Assembly: GCA_963545485.1 (NCBI GenBank)
Contig: CAUUJG010000007.1
Coordinates: 7,591-71,590 of the forward strand
DNA: 64,000 nucleotides
Reading direction: 5' to 3'
Origin: CAUTUX01 sp963545485
GTDB taxonomy: Bacteria > Bacillota > Clostridia > Christensenellales > CAG-917
Positions within the stretch are counted from its first letter, which is position 1, and each line of letters starts with the position of its first letter. The notes beneath the pieces are model-generated. The model did not search any database. It had not been told where the DNA came from and saw only the letters and a program-made list of their open reading frames with translations. This document shows, piece after piece, positions 10,025 through 17,137 of this stretch. The position numbers were made by a program, and so were the translations under genes.

Positions 10025-10041
10025 AAGTTGGGGGCTAAATC

Positions 10042-11046
10042 ATGAATAAAATTAAGAATACAATGATAGAAATTAGTGAAGATATAATTGAAAATAAGAT
10101 TTATATTATAAGAAATCAAAAAATTATGCTGGATAGTGATTTGGCAGAAATTTATGGATATGAAACAAAAAATCTTAATAGACAAGTTAAAAATAATATT
10201 GAAAAATTTGAAGGCGAAGATTTTATGTTTCGGTTAACAACTCAGGAAGTTAAAGAACTTTCAAGGTGCAAAAATTTCACCTTGAACAATATAGGTCAAG
10301 GGAATAACATTAAATACAATCCATATGCTTTTACAGAACAAGGAATATACATGTTAATGACCGTATTAAAAGGTAATTTTGCCATTCAACAGAGTAGAGC
10401 TCTAATTAAAGCATTTAAACAAATGAAGGATTACATTATAGAAAATAGAGATTTTATTACTTCAAATGAATTATTTAAATTAGCTATGCAAACGAGCAAA
10501 AATACTAAAGATATATTAGAAATAAAATCAAACATGGCGACGAAAGAAGAATTCAAAAAAGTGATGAACAACTTTATAGATCCAAATACATATAAGCATT
10601 TTTTATTATTTAATGGCGATAAAATAGAAGCTGATATTGCATATGTTAAAATATATAAATCAGCCAAAAAAAGCATTTATATTATAGATAATTATATAGG
10701 GTTAAAAACATTAGAATTATTAAGGGCAGCAAAAAATGATATAGAAATAAAAATTTTTAGCGACAATATAAAAAATAAAGAAATGCTTACCAAAAATATT
10801 TTAGAAGATTTTAAAAAAAGTTATAAAAATATTAAAATAAACATCCAAATTGCAAATAAAAAATATCATGATCGATATATTGCAATTGACTATGGAACAG
10901 AAGATGAAGCATTTTATCTTTGCGGAGCATCATCAAAGGATGCTGGAAATAAGATATCTACAATTACTAAAATTGAAGCAGTATCTAATAACTTATACCA
11001 TAATATGTTTTTTGAAATATTAAAAAATAAAGAATTAAATTTTTAA
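10042..11046 (+). CDS. ORF6N-domain protein with PLD-like C-terminal domain
   Basis: The 334-residue protein has an ORF6N DNA-binding domain at about residues 15-105 (YIIRNQKIMLDSDLAEIYGY, FTEQGIYMLMTVLKGN), common in phage and mobile-element proteins. A linker to about 185 follows. The C-terminal domain resembles a phospholipase D half: AKKSIYIIDNYIG, then HDRYIAID at 276-283 and the GASSKDAG segment. The HxK motif reads HxR, so phosphodiesterase activity is uncertain. Such proteins are usually thought to be regulators or accessory genes of phage origin; the function here is unknown. GGGGG lies 8 bases before the ATG. Homologous small RNA genes lie on both sides, on the opposite strand. Confidence 0.82.
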   Translation: MNKIKNTMIEISEDIIENKIYIIRNQKIMLDSDLAEIYGYETKNLNRQVKNNIEKFEGEDFMFRLTTQEVKELSRCKNFTLNNIGQGNNIKYNPYAFTEQGIYMLMTVLKGNFAIQQSRALIKAFKQMKDYIIENRDFITSNELFKLAMQTSKNTKDILEIKSNMATKEEFKKVMNNFIDPNTYKHFLLFNGDKIEADIAYVKIYKSAKKSIYIIDNYIGLKTLELLRAAKNDIEIKIFSDNIKNKEMLTKNILEDFKKSYKNIKINIQIANKKYHDRYIAIDYGTEDEAFYLCGASSKDAGNKISTITKIEAVSNNLYHNMFFEILKNKELNF

Positions 11047-11093
11047 TTTATTCACTTTTTACAAATAATATTTTTATTATCTATTTAGAATAA

Positions 11094-11229
11094 ATAAAAA
11101 AACACTCAAAGAGTGTTCTTTTATGAGAGCCTTGAGCGTTGGTCTTATAAACCCAACTTTTAGTCGATCACTTTTCTCTCTGAACGGTTCAATATCTACA
11201 TCCCGTCTTAGCATTCTCAGCCACGCGAC
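11094..11229 (-). ncRNA. Putative small RNA, copy 2 of a twin family
   Basis: This roughly 136-nt RNA is the second member of the family seen at 9622-9756. Its promoter is TTGACA (11259-11264), a 17-bp spacer and TATATT (11236-11241). The predicted start at G 11229 again gives GUCG. GACUAAAAG (complement of 11157-11165) lies at the same distance from the 5' end as in copy 1. The following hairpin is GTTGG/CCAAC (11138-11142 with 11153-11157), a compensated change relative to copy 1. GAGAG pairs with CUCUC (11176-11180 with 11125-11129). In its 5' half ACGG can pair with CCGU. It ends in the same hairpin and U-run. The role is unknown; a trans-acting regulator or an RNA partner of the flanked protein are both possible. 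Confidence 0.72.
11096..11122. terminator. Bidirectional intrinsic terminator
   Basis: A perfect 7-bp hairpin AACACTC-AAA-GAGTGTT (11101-11117) has five A on the left and CTTTT on the right. It can end the minus-strand small RNA and the plus-strand ORF6N transcript that stops at 11046. Confidence 0.78.
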
Positions 11230-11235
11230 AAGATA

Positions 11236-11264
11236 AATATATAAAGAAGAGTAAAAAATGTCAA
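11236..11264 (-). promoter_or_regulatory. Promoter of small RNA copy 2
   Basis: TTGACA (11259-11264) and TATATT (11236-11241) on the minus strand are 17 bp apart. The layout and the distance to the conserved GUCG start match those of copy 1. Confidence 0.75.
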
Positions 11265-11456
11265 TAGGAACAAAATTTAAGTTAGCGTCTAGTTTTCCGT
11301 TAGATTTGAGTAAATAATAATCAAACAAAATTAAATTTAATATAAAAGATGTAATGTTCGGAAGTAATAAATAGAGTAGATTATCGACTAATAGTATGAT
11401 TCCAAATGACATTATTGTAAGTATTTTCAAAAATTTTAGTGATTAAGCTAATCCAG

Positions 11457-11492
11457 CAACTATGCGTAAAATAATAATTTTACGCATAGTTG
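11457..11492. repeat. Perfect 15-bp inverted repeat
   Basis: The arms CAACTATGCGTAAAA (11457-11471) and its exact complement (11478-11492) enclose a 6-base loop TAATAA. No U-run follows on either side, so this is not a standard terminator. It lies in a 622-bp gap between the ORF6N gene and corA. It could be an operator, a relic of a mobile element end, or an RNA hairpin. The rest of 11265-11525 shows nothing I can support. Confidence 0.6.
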
Positions 11493-11525
11493 TGTGAAGA
11501 AACATGAAAACTATTATTTATTTGT

Positions 11526-11554
11526 TTGATAAGTTATTTTAAGTTTGTTAGAAT
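11526..11554 (+). promoter_or_regulatory. Promoter of corA
   Basis: TTGATA (11526-11531), a 17-bp spacer and TAGAAT (11549-11554) predict a transcript start near 11561. This leaves a leader of about 107 nt before the corA ATG. Confidence 0.68.
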
Positions 11555-11560
11555 TAAAAC

Positions 11561-11667
11561 ACTTTTGAGGTAAATAATGGAATCCGATGGTCGAAGTAAA
11601 AAATTAAATATTGTGACGCTGAGGTAAATATTTACTGTTTCCCTCTGGCAATCTTTAGGAGGGTTAA
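11561..11667 (+). promoter_or_regulatory. Structured corA leader, candidate riboswitch or regulatory RNA
   Basis: The leader can fold in two exclusive ways near its end. CCCTC (11641-11645) can pair with GAGGG (11659-11663), which is the Shine-Dalgarno sequence, or CCTC of the same segment can pair with GAGG at 11621-11624. An upstream helix ACTTT..GA with TCGAAGT (from 11561 and 11592) closes a 5' domain. GAGGTAAATA occurs twice (11567 and 11621), and GTAAATATTTAC near 11624 is a palindrome. I could not match it to the M-box, NiCo, yybP-ykoY, fluoride or ydaO consensus from memory. A metal-sensing role is an inference from the gene it precedes. Confidence 0.45.
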
Positions 11668-12627
11668 ATGATTCAAGTTTTTAAAAAAGAAAATAATTCA
11701 ACAGTTTCAATCAATTTTGAAGATTTATTGGATAATTATGACTATTCTGATCATTGGTTACATTTATCAAATCCAACTGACAAAGAAATTGAATTTATTT
11801 CCAAAACATTTAATGTCGAAGAAAATTTAATTAAATCATCATTGGACGATGAAGAAAGACCTAGAATTGATTATGAAAACAACTCAACACTGATTCTTAC
11901 TGATATTCCAATTACTGAAGAAGATGAAGAGCAAAATCTGTATACATATTCAACTATTCCATTTGGATTTATAAATGCTGGTAAAACCATTATAACAATT
12001 TGTCTTTATGAGACATCTATTGTTAATGATTTAATTTATGGAAGATTTATTAGAGGAATCAATATACATAAAAAATCACGTTTCTTACTACAATTACAGT
12101 ACACTATTTCAAAAAAATATATACAGTATCTTAGTCAAGTAGATAAAGCCTCTCAACGAATCAAAAATGAACTCGAAAAATCAACAAAAAACAAAGAGTT
12201 AATTGAAATGATGAATTTAGAACAATCACTAGTCTACTTTTCCACTTCTTTAAGATCTAATCTCATTGTTGTAGAAAAATTAGTAAAAATAATTGAAATG
12301 TTTGATGAGGACAAAGAATTACTTGACGATGTAATCATTGAAAATAAGCAAGCAATTGAAATGGCAAATATTTACAGAGATATTTTATCAGGGACTATGG
12401 ATGCATATGCTTCAATAATTTCAAATAATTTAAATGTAGTTATGAAAGTTTTAACCTCAATTACGCTTATTTTAGCTATTCCAGCTCTATTTGCTGCATT
12501 TTGGGGAATGAACACAAAGGTTCCTTTTCAAGGTAAAGAATGGGGATTTTGGGTAGTCGTTGTTCTATCACTTATTTGTAGTATCGTATTAGCTATTGTA
12601 CTTTGGAAAAAGAAACTACTGAAATAA
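11668..12627 (+). CDS. corA: CorA-family Mg2+/divalent cation channel
   Basis: The 319-residue protein has a large cytosolic N-terminal domain and two C-terminal membrane helices (about 258-280 and 293-313). The signature GMN at about 281-283 (FWGMNTKVPF) is the selectivity motif of CorA channels, which work as pentamers in the membrane. The lysine-rich tail WKKKLLK is typical. AGGAGGG lies 4 bases before the ATG. It has its own promoter and a long leader with a pairing that could hide the ribosome binding site. Its stop is only 2 bp from the stop of the convergent abiEi gene. Confidence 0.9.
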   Translation: MIQVFKKENNSTVSINFEDLLDNYDYSDHWLHLSNPTDKEIEFISKTFNVEENLIKSSLDDEERPRIDYENNSTLILTDIPITEEDEEQNLYTYSTIPFGFINAGKTIITICLYETSIVNDLIYGRFIRGINIHKKSRFLLQLQYTISKKYIQYLSQVDKASQRIKNELEKSTKNKELIEMMNLEQSLVYFSTSLRSNLIVVEKLVKIIEMFDEDKELLDDVIIENKQAIEMANIYRDILSGTMDAYASIISNNLNVVMKVLTSITLILAIPALFAAFWGMNTKVPFQGKEWGFWVVVVLSLICSIVLAIVLWKKKLLK

Positions 12628-12629
12628 TA

Positions 12630-13226
12630 TTATAATGTCAATAATTCAAGATGCAATTTAAGCTCTTTTTCAACTTTTAACGCTCTTGAACATTCAGAAA
12701 GAAAACTTATATTTTTATTTTCCTTCAGCATATATTTTTGTAAAATTTCTCGAATAAATTTAAGTCCTCTATTTTTTACAGGCTTCAAAATATCACAAAT
12801 TGTTCGTTCTAAATTATATGCCCGTAAAATATTTCCTTGTGGTGAAATAATAGATTCTATGCCTAAACTATAATATGGCTCTACCGAATTATTACATATA
12901 ATTCCATCATTTTTTGGATTACTATAATTATATGTTTTAGGAAATGTCATTTGTATATTATTTGGTTTTATATCAATTATTTTATGTAAATATAAAGCGG
13001 TTTCTAAACAATAAATCCCCTTTTTATATTTAGTCTGAAGATTTAAAAAATCATCTTCTACGCCGTTAGGTACTTTATATACTCCTCTACTTACACGAAT
13101 TAAAGAGCCCAATTTTAAAAGATAATTTATATTACTTCGCAAATAACCAGCATCAACTATCATATTGGTAGTAATAAGTCCGTTGTTTGAATTTGCTATA
13201 CTTAATATTTCTGTATATTTTTTCAT
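12630..13226 (-). CDS. AbiEi-type antitoxin / transcriptional regulator (orphan)
   Basis: The 198-residue protein matches the type IV antitoxin AbiEi family: an N-terminal winged helix (about 5-55, with TTNMIVDAGYLRSNINYLLK and RVSRGVYKVP), then the conserved KKGIYCLETALYLH, QMTFPKTYN and YNLERTICDIL segments. AbiEi proteins repress their own promoter by binding inverted repeats and counteract the AbiEii nucleotidyltransferase toxin, normally encoded just downstream. No toxin gene is present: 2 bp after the stop lies the end of corA on the other strand. The promoter is TATAAT at 13249-13254. Inverted repeats upstream may be operators. It may be a solitary regulator or the survivor of a broken system. 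Confidence 0.85.
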   Translation of the reverse strand: MKKYTEILSIANSNNGLITTNMIVDAGYLRSNINYLLKLGSLIRVSRGVYKVPNGVEDDFLNLQTKYKKGIYCLETALYLHKIIDIKPNNIQMTFPKTYNYSNPKNDGIICNNSVEPYYSLGIESIISPQGNILRAYNLERTICDILKPVKNRGLKFIREILQKYMLKENKNISFLSECSRALKVEKELKLHLELLTL

Positions 13227-13235
13227 AATAATTTC

Positions 13236-13618
13236 TTTTTATGCTTTAATTATAATATTTAATAGCATATAAGTAAATAAAATGTAATGGTTTAAAATAT
13301 TTGCTTTATTGCTTTGTTATATAAAATAACTGCATAAAAGTAAGTATTGACAATTTAATACACAATAGTATGTATAAGGACTTTATTAATATTTTCATTA
13401 TATTGATTTTTACCATTATTCAACTTTTATGCTCTAATAATATATTTATAAGCATAAAAATTGATAATGAGGTTTTTAATATTTATACAATCTTTTCTAT
13501 AAAATAAACTGATTTTACCTTTTTGCTTTATTAAATAAAAACAACGCATATTTGTTGAAAATTAAGTCAATCAACATCTATGCATGATTAATTATTATAT
13601 AAAGCATAAAAGTTGACA
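13236..13618. repeat. Cluster of GCATAAAAGTTGA elements, partly as inverted pairs
   Basis: Six copies of a motif close to GCATAAAAGTTGA lie in this otherwise gene-free stretch. They are at 13237-13244 (minus), 13332-13340 (plus), 13420-13432 (minus), 13452-13464 (plus), 13571-13583 (minus, two mismatches) and 13604-13616 (plus). Copies 3 and 4 form an inverted pair with a 19-bp gap, copies 5 and 6 one with a 20-bp gap. They may be operators for the AbiEi-like protein, whose family binds inverted repeats. The gap between abiEi and tRNA-Thr (13227-13627) holds nothing else that I recognise. Confidence 0.6.
13249..13277 (-). promoter_or_regulatory. Promoter of the abiEi-like gene
   Basis: On the minus strand TTTACT (13272-13277), a 17-bp spacer and TATAAT (13249-13254) precede the gene. 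A GCATAAAA element (13237-13244) sits just downstream of the -10 box, about where transcription starts. A repressor bound there would block initiation. Confidence 0.6.
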
Positions 13619-13627
13619 TAATTAAAT

Positions 13628-13703
13628 TGGAGCAGGTAGTCAGAATCGAACTGACGGCCTGTTCATTACGAGTGAACTGCTCTACCGACTGAGCCATACC
13701 TGC
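13628..13703 (-). tRNA. tRNA-Thr (CGT anticodon)
   Basis: A complete 76-nt cloverleaf with an encoded CCA. The acceptor stem is GCAGGTA/TACCTGC, the anticodon loop is CTCGTAA (anticodon CGT, reading ACG), and the T-loop is TTCGATT. The 5' end lies 1 nt after the stop codon of the PAP2 gene on the same strand, so it is probably cut from that transcript by RNase P. Confidence 0.95.
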
Positions 13704-13704
13704 A

Positions 13705-14781
13705 TTAAACTATTTGATCTGGAATTTCTATTTTCTGTTCAATTACTGGAGTATATTTCCCAAATAATCTTTTTATATTTTTAAATTGTACTATAAATAT
13801 TTCTTTAAATAAAATCATGAATAAAAATGCCATTGTACCGCCAAATAATACATCTGACATGTAGTGTGCTCCAGCGACTATTCTACTTAGAGCTACTGCA
13901 CCAGTGTAAAATATAGGTATTTCATAACACATTCTTTTAAATTCTTTATTCTTAATTTTCAGTACTTCTGGTAACATAAATAAACAATATGTTATACCTG
14001 CAGCTGATGTATGTCCTGACGGAAAAGATTTAAATGCATCTTTTTCCAATCCATAACTCGCTTCGATAAGATTCACCCTTCTTTCTCCATTCATTACATA
14101 CCATGGAGTATACTGTTTGAAATCTGTATCACCTATTGCATGCATTGATCTGTATCTTACTCTACCCATAGGAGTTTTTATAATTTCAGTCAAAGAAACA
14201 ATTATAATTGCAGCTAATCCTGCTGCTATAACAAATATCATAAGGTTTTTTAATTTATTTTTTGGAAGTGAATGTCCAGCAAATAATAGAACTATGCTAA
14301 ATATTAAAGCCAAAAAACCATATACTAAGTTCATTGCTAATTTTTTTTCTTTATACAAATAAGTATCTTTCCATTCAAGTGTAAACGAGTCTAAGTATTT
14401 GTATGCATGTAGGTGTCTAAACAAATATTTAAAAATATCTCTAAACATCAAGAACATTCCTGCATAAACTATTAAAACACCTATTATTCGGATGACTATG
14501 CGTAATCTTTTAAGTTTTAATCGATCAAAATAATGAAAAGTTACAACACCAGCAAATGAAAATAATAAAAAAACAGGAATAGCACCTACTATTTCACCAG
14601 CTACGCCATATATATCTTGAGATAAATAATTTAATTTTCCTTTAGGTAAAGCATTCCTTGTTAAAAATTTACTTATTTGTAAATCTTTCAAAGTTGAAAC
14701 TATCAACAAAGCGACAAAAATTATAACAAATAAAATTACCGGAATCCATGCATTTAATATGTCTCTTTTTTTATTAAACAT
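13705..14781 (-). CDS. PAP2-family membrane phosphatase
   Basis: The protein is a multi-span membrane phosphatase of the PAP2 superfamily, which removes phosphate from lipids such as phosphatidic acid or undecaprenyl pyrophosphate. The three motifs are present (numbers for the longer GTG start): KTPMGRVR at about 205-212, PSGH at 257-260 and SRIVAGAHYMSD at 302-313. An N-terminal extension with several more membrane helices precedes them. The start is placed at the ATG at 14781, because the GTG 9 bases upstream lies inside the Shine-Dalgarno sequence (GAGGTGGGG). The substrate cannot be told from sequence. tRNA-Thr follows directly, and enolase diverges upstream. Confidence 0.88.
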   Translation of the reverse strand: MFNKKRDILNAWIPVILFVIIFVALLIVSTLKDLQISKFLTRNALPKGKLNYLSQDIYGVAGEIVGAIPVFLLFSFAGVVTFHYFDRLKLKRLRIVIRIIGVLIVYAGMFLMFRDIFKYLFRHLHAYKYLDSFTLEWKDTYLYKEKKLAMNLVYGFLALIFSIVLLFAGHSLPKNKLKNLMIFVIAAGLAAIIIVSLTEIIKTPMGRVRYRSMHAIGDTDFKQYTPWYVMNGERRVNLIEASYGLEKDAFKSFPSGHTSAAGITYCLFMLPEVLKIKNKEFKRMCYEIPIFYTGAVALSRIVAGAHYMSDVLFGGTMAFLFMILFKEIFIVQFKNIKRLFGKYTPVIEQKIEIPDQIV

Positions 14782-14806
14782 TTGCCCCACCTCTACGACT
14801 TTTATT

Positions 14807-14835
14807 ATTATATTTTTTTTAATTTTTCATTTCAA
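14807..14835 (-). promoter_or_regulatory. Promoter of the PAP2 phosphatase gene
   Basis: TTGAAA (14830-14835), a 17-bp spacer and TATAAT (14807-14812) on the minus strand lie 26 bp upstream of the chosen ATG. It stands back to back with the enolase promoter. Confidence 0.68.
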
Positions 14836-14843
14836 GTTTTTAC

Positions 14844-14872
14844 TTTACACATATATAGTCATATGTTAGAAT
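14844..14872 (+). promoter_or_regulatory. Promoter of eno
   Basis: TTTACA (14844-14849), a 17-bp spacer and TAGAAT (14867-14872) precede the eno ATG at 14902. The ribosome binding site AAGGAG lies between. Confidence 0.7.
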
Positions 14873-14901
14873 TTTTTTATTACTTTTCAAGGAGAATTTT
14901 T

Positions 14902-16221
14902 ATGAAAAATTATGCCCCAATATCAGATATTAAAGCAAGAGAAGTTTTAGATTCACGTGGCAATCCAACAGTTGAAGTTGATGTTGCATGTGCAGGTGTC
15001 TACGCTTCAGCTATTGTACCTTCTGGTGCTTCTACCGGTGCATTTGAAGCATGTGAATTAAGAGACGGCGATAAGAACCGTTATATGGGAAAAGGTGTTT
15101 TAAAAGCAGTTGAAAATGTTAATAAAATTATTGCTGAAAGCCTTTATGACAATAACTGTTTTTCACAGGTTGATATTGATAATGCTTTAATTGCGTTAGA
15201 TGGCACAAAAAATAAATCTAAACTAGGTGCTAATGCTATTTTAGCTGTTTCATTAGCTGCTGCTAAAGCTGCTGCTAAATATCAAGATTTAGAATTATTT
15301 CAATATTTAGGCGGTATGTTTGGGCATACTCTACCAGTTCCAATGATGAATGTAATCAATGGTGGTGCTCATGCAGATAATAATATAAATTTACAAGAAT
15401 TTATGATAATGCCTGTTGGTGCAAAAACATTCAGCGAAGCATTAAGATGGTGCACAGAGGTTTATCACACATTAAAGAGTTTATTAAAAGCTGATGGTTA
15501 CAGCACTGCTGTTGGTGATGAAGGTGGATTCGCACCAAATTTAGAAAACGATGAAGCAGCATTGAAATATTTGGTAAAGGCAATTGAAAAAGCAGGTTAT
15601 AAGCCATATATAGATTTCATGATTGCTATGGATCCTGCAACAACAGAACTTTATGATCACGCAAAAGCTGCTAAAAAAAATGGTTATTATTTCTGGAAAA
15701 CTGGTGAACTTAAAACATCAGATGAAATGGTAGATTTCTGGGAAGATTTAGTAAATAAATACCCTATTATTTCTTTGGAAGATGGTTTAGCTGAGGAAGA
15801 TTGGGAAGGATGGGTTAAATTAAAGGCTAGACTTGGCGATAGAGTTCAGTTAGTTGGTGATGATCTGTTTGTTACTAATACTGAAAGAATTAAGAAAGGT
15901 ATCGAAAAAGACTGTGCAAATTCAGTTTTAATAAAGATCAATCAAATCGGTACACTAACTGAAACACTAAATGCAATTGAAATGGCTCAGAAAAATGGCT
16001 GGACAGCAATAGTATCACATCGTTCTGGTGAATCTGAAGATGTTACAATCGCTGACATCGTTGTTGCTACAAATGCCGGACAAATCAAGACAGGAGCACC
16101 TTGTAGAACAGATAGAGTTGCAAAATATAACCAATTGTTGAGAATTGAAGAAGCTTTAGGTTCATATGCTGTATATGCTGGTAAAAATGCATTTAAATTA
16201 AAGAATTCATCAATGAAATAA
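14902..16221 (+). CDS. eno: Enolase (phosphopyruvate hydratase)
   Basis: Enolase converts 2-phosphoglycerate to phosphoenolpyruvate in glycolysis. The product of 439 residues has the usual length and motifs: PSGASTGAFEA, the metal-binding segments SLEDGLAEEDWEGW and VGDDLFVTN, the catalytic lysine in LIKINQIGTLTE and SHRSGESED near the C-terminus. The ATG at 14902 is chosen over upstream in-frame codons because it has AAGGAG at the right distance and gives the standard N-terminus before REVLDSRGNPTVEVD. It is a single-gene unit with its own promoter and terminator. Confidence 0.97.
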   Translation: MKNYAPISDIKAREVLDSRGNPTVEVDVACAGVYASAIVPSGASTGAFEACELRDGDKNRYMGKGVLKAVENVNKIIAESLYDNNCFSQVDIDNALIALDGTKNKSKLGANAILAVSLAAAKAAAKYQDLELFQYLGGMFGHTLPVPMMNVINGGAHADNNINLQEFMIMPVGAKTFSEALRWCTEVYHTLKSLLKADGYSTAVGDEGGFAPNLENDEAALKYLVKAIEKAGYKPYIDFMIAMDPATTELYDHAKAAKKNGYYFWKTGELKTSDEMVDFWEDLVNKYPIISLEDGLAEEDWEGWVKLKARLGDRVQLVGDDLFVTNTERIKKGIEKDCANSVLIKINQIGTLTETLNAIEMAQKNGWTAIVSHRSGESEDVTIADIVVATNAGQIKTGAPCRTDRVAKYNQLLRIEEALGSYAVYAGKNAFKLKNSSMK

Positions 16222-16230
16222 AACAAAAAT

Positions 16231-16260
16231 AAAGAGCACTTGCATAAGTGCTCTTTTATT
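16231..16260. terminator. Intrinsic terminator between eno and a convergent gene
   Basis: An 11-bp stem (16231-16241 with 16246-16256, core GAGCACTT/AAGTGCTC) with a 4-base loop is followed by a short T-run. A-rich bases on the left let it also act on the minus-strand gene that ends at 16305. Confidence 0.85.
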
Positions 16261-16304
16261 CTGATCTATTTTATATATTAAAATTTATATTAAAGCGATT
16301 TATA

Positions 16305-17078
16305 TTAACCAAGTTTCTTTTTATATTTAACTAACTCATCTTCAGTAATATTACCCAGCTCAAGTCTTGCTCTAATTAATTTAGCTTGTAACTCAGATTC
16401 CATATCAGTTTTAACTTGTTTTTTAGGTTTACTAGATTCAGAATTGTTTGGCTTTACATTTGCTTTAGTTTTATCGTTTATTTTATCAGTTGCTTTTATT
16501 CTTTTATTTGACGCAGATTCAACTTTAATATCTTCCTCTTTAATAACATTAGACTTAACTAATTCACTTTGCAATCTACTCATTAAATCTGCTTCGATAT
16601 TTTTCTTTGTGCTTGTTTGTGTTTTTGTTTCTTTTTGAGGCTTTTCTTCCTTGCTAGATTCATTTACCGCTGCACTTTCTTCTGCTTTCTTTTGTGCAAG
16701 TTTCTCAGCTTTAATTGTTTCTTGGAGTTTTTGTTTTGCTAACTTCTCAGCTCTTAATTTTTCTTTTTCAGCAGCTTTAGCAGCCTTAAGTTCTTCTTGA
16801 TGCCTTTGTTCTTCCAGTTTTTCAGCTTTAGCTTTTTCCTTCTCAGCCAATTTCTCAGCTTTTAACTCTTCTTGATGCTTCTGCTCTTTTAATTTTTTAA
16901 TACGTTTTTCTTCTGCGAACGCATCTAAATCTAAATCCTTATATTTACCTTCTTCAATCTTTTTATTAAGGATTTTTTCTTGCAGATGATTATTTATTAA
17001 AACTATAAGAACACTTGTCACAATTGATACTGCGACTAAAACGACTGCTATAATTAAAACTAAATTAACATCAAACAT
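16305..17078 (-). CDS. Membrane-anchored, Lys/Glu/Ala-rich coiled-coil protein of unknown function
   Basis: I do not recognise a family. The 257-residue protein has one N-terminal membrane helix (about 5-29), then a long highly charged coiled-coil region rich in AEK and AEKL repeats (to about 150), resembling the stalk of TolA. Two related segments of about 24 residues follow: IEADLMSRLQSELVKSNVIK and MESELQAKLIRARLELGNIT, each trailed by an acidic stretch. This looks like an internal duplication. The topology suggests a cytoplasmic stalk anchored in the membrane. It forms a minus-strand cluster with two further small membrane proteins. Confidence 0.6.
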   Translation of the reverse strand: MFDVNLVLIIAVVLVAVSIVTSVLIVLINNHLQEKILNKKIEEGKYKDLDLDAFAEEKRIKKLKEQKHQEELKAEKLAEKEKAKAEKLEEQRHQEELKAAKAAEKEKLRAEKLAKQKLQETIKAEKLAQKKAEESAAVNESSKEEKPQKETKTQTSTKKNIEADLMSRLQSELVKSNVIKEEDIKVESASNKRIKATDKINDKTKANVKPNNSESSKPKKQVKTDMESELQAKLIRARLELGNITEDELVKYKKKLG

Positions 17079-17137
17079 ATTCTCTTAAATTCTATATTAA
17101 ATATAATAACACGCTTAATATTCAATTTTCAAATTTT

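Noticed and set aside
9916..10185. Minus-strand reading frame of 89 codons
   Set aside because: It overlaps the start of the ORF6N gene and its promoter, is composed of AT-rich low-complexity codons and has no ribosome binding site.
11077..11430. Minus-strand reading frame of 117 codons over small RNA copy 2
   Set aside because: It runs through the RNA promoter, the conserved RNA structure and the terminator. It has no ribosome binding site, and conservation between the two RNA copies does not keep the reading frame.
11561..11667. M-box, NiCo, fluoride or yybP-ykoY riboswitch before corA
   Set aside because: The conserved core sequences of these classes, as I remember them, are not present. 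I therefore left the element unclassified.
13236..13618. CRISPR-like array
   Set aside because: The GCATAAAAGTTGA copies are short, face both directions, and are unevenly spaced, with no unique spacers of constant length and no cas genes.
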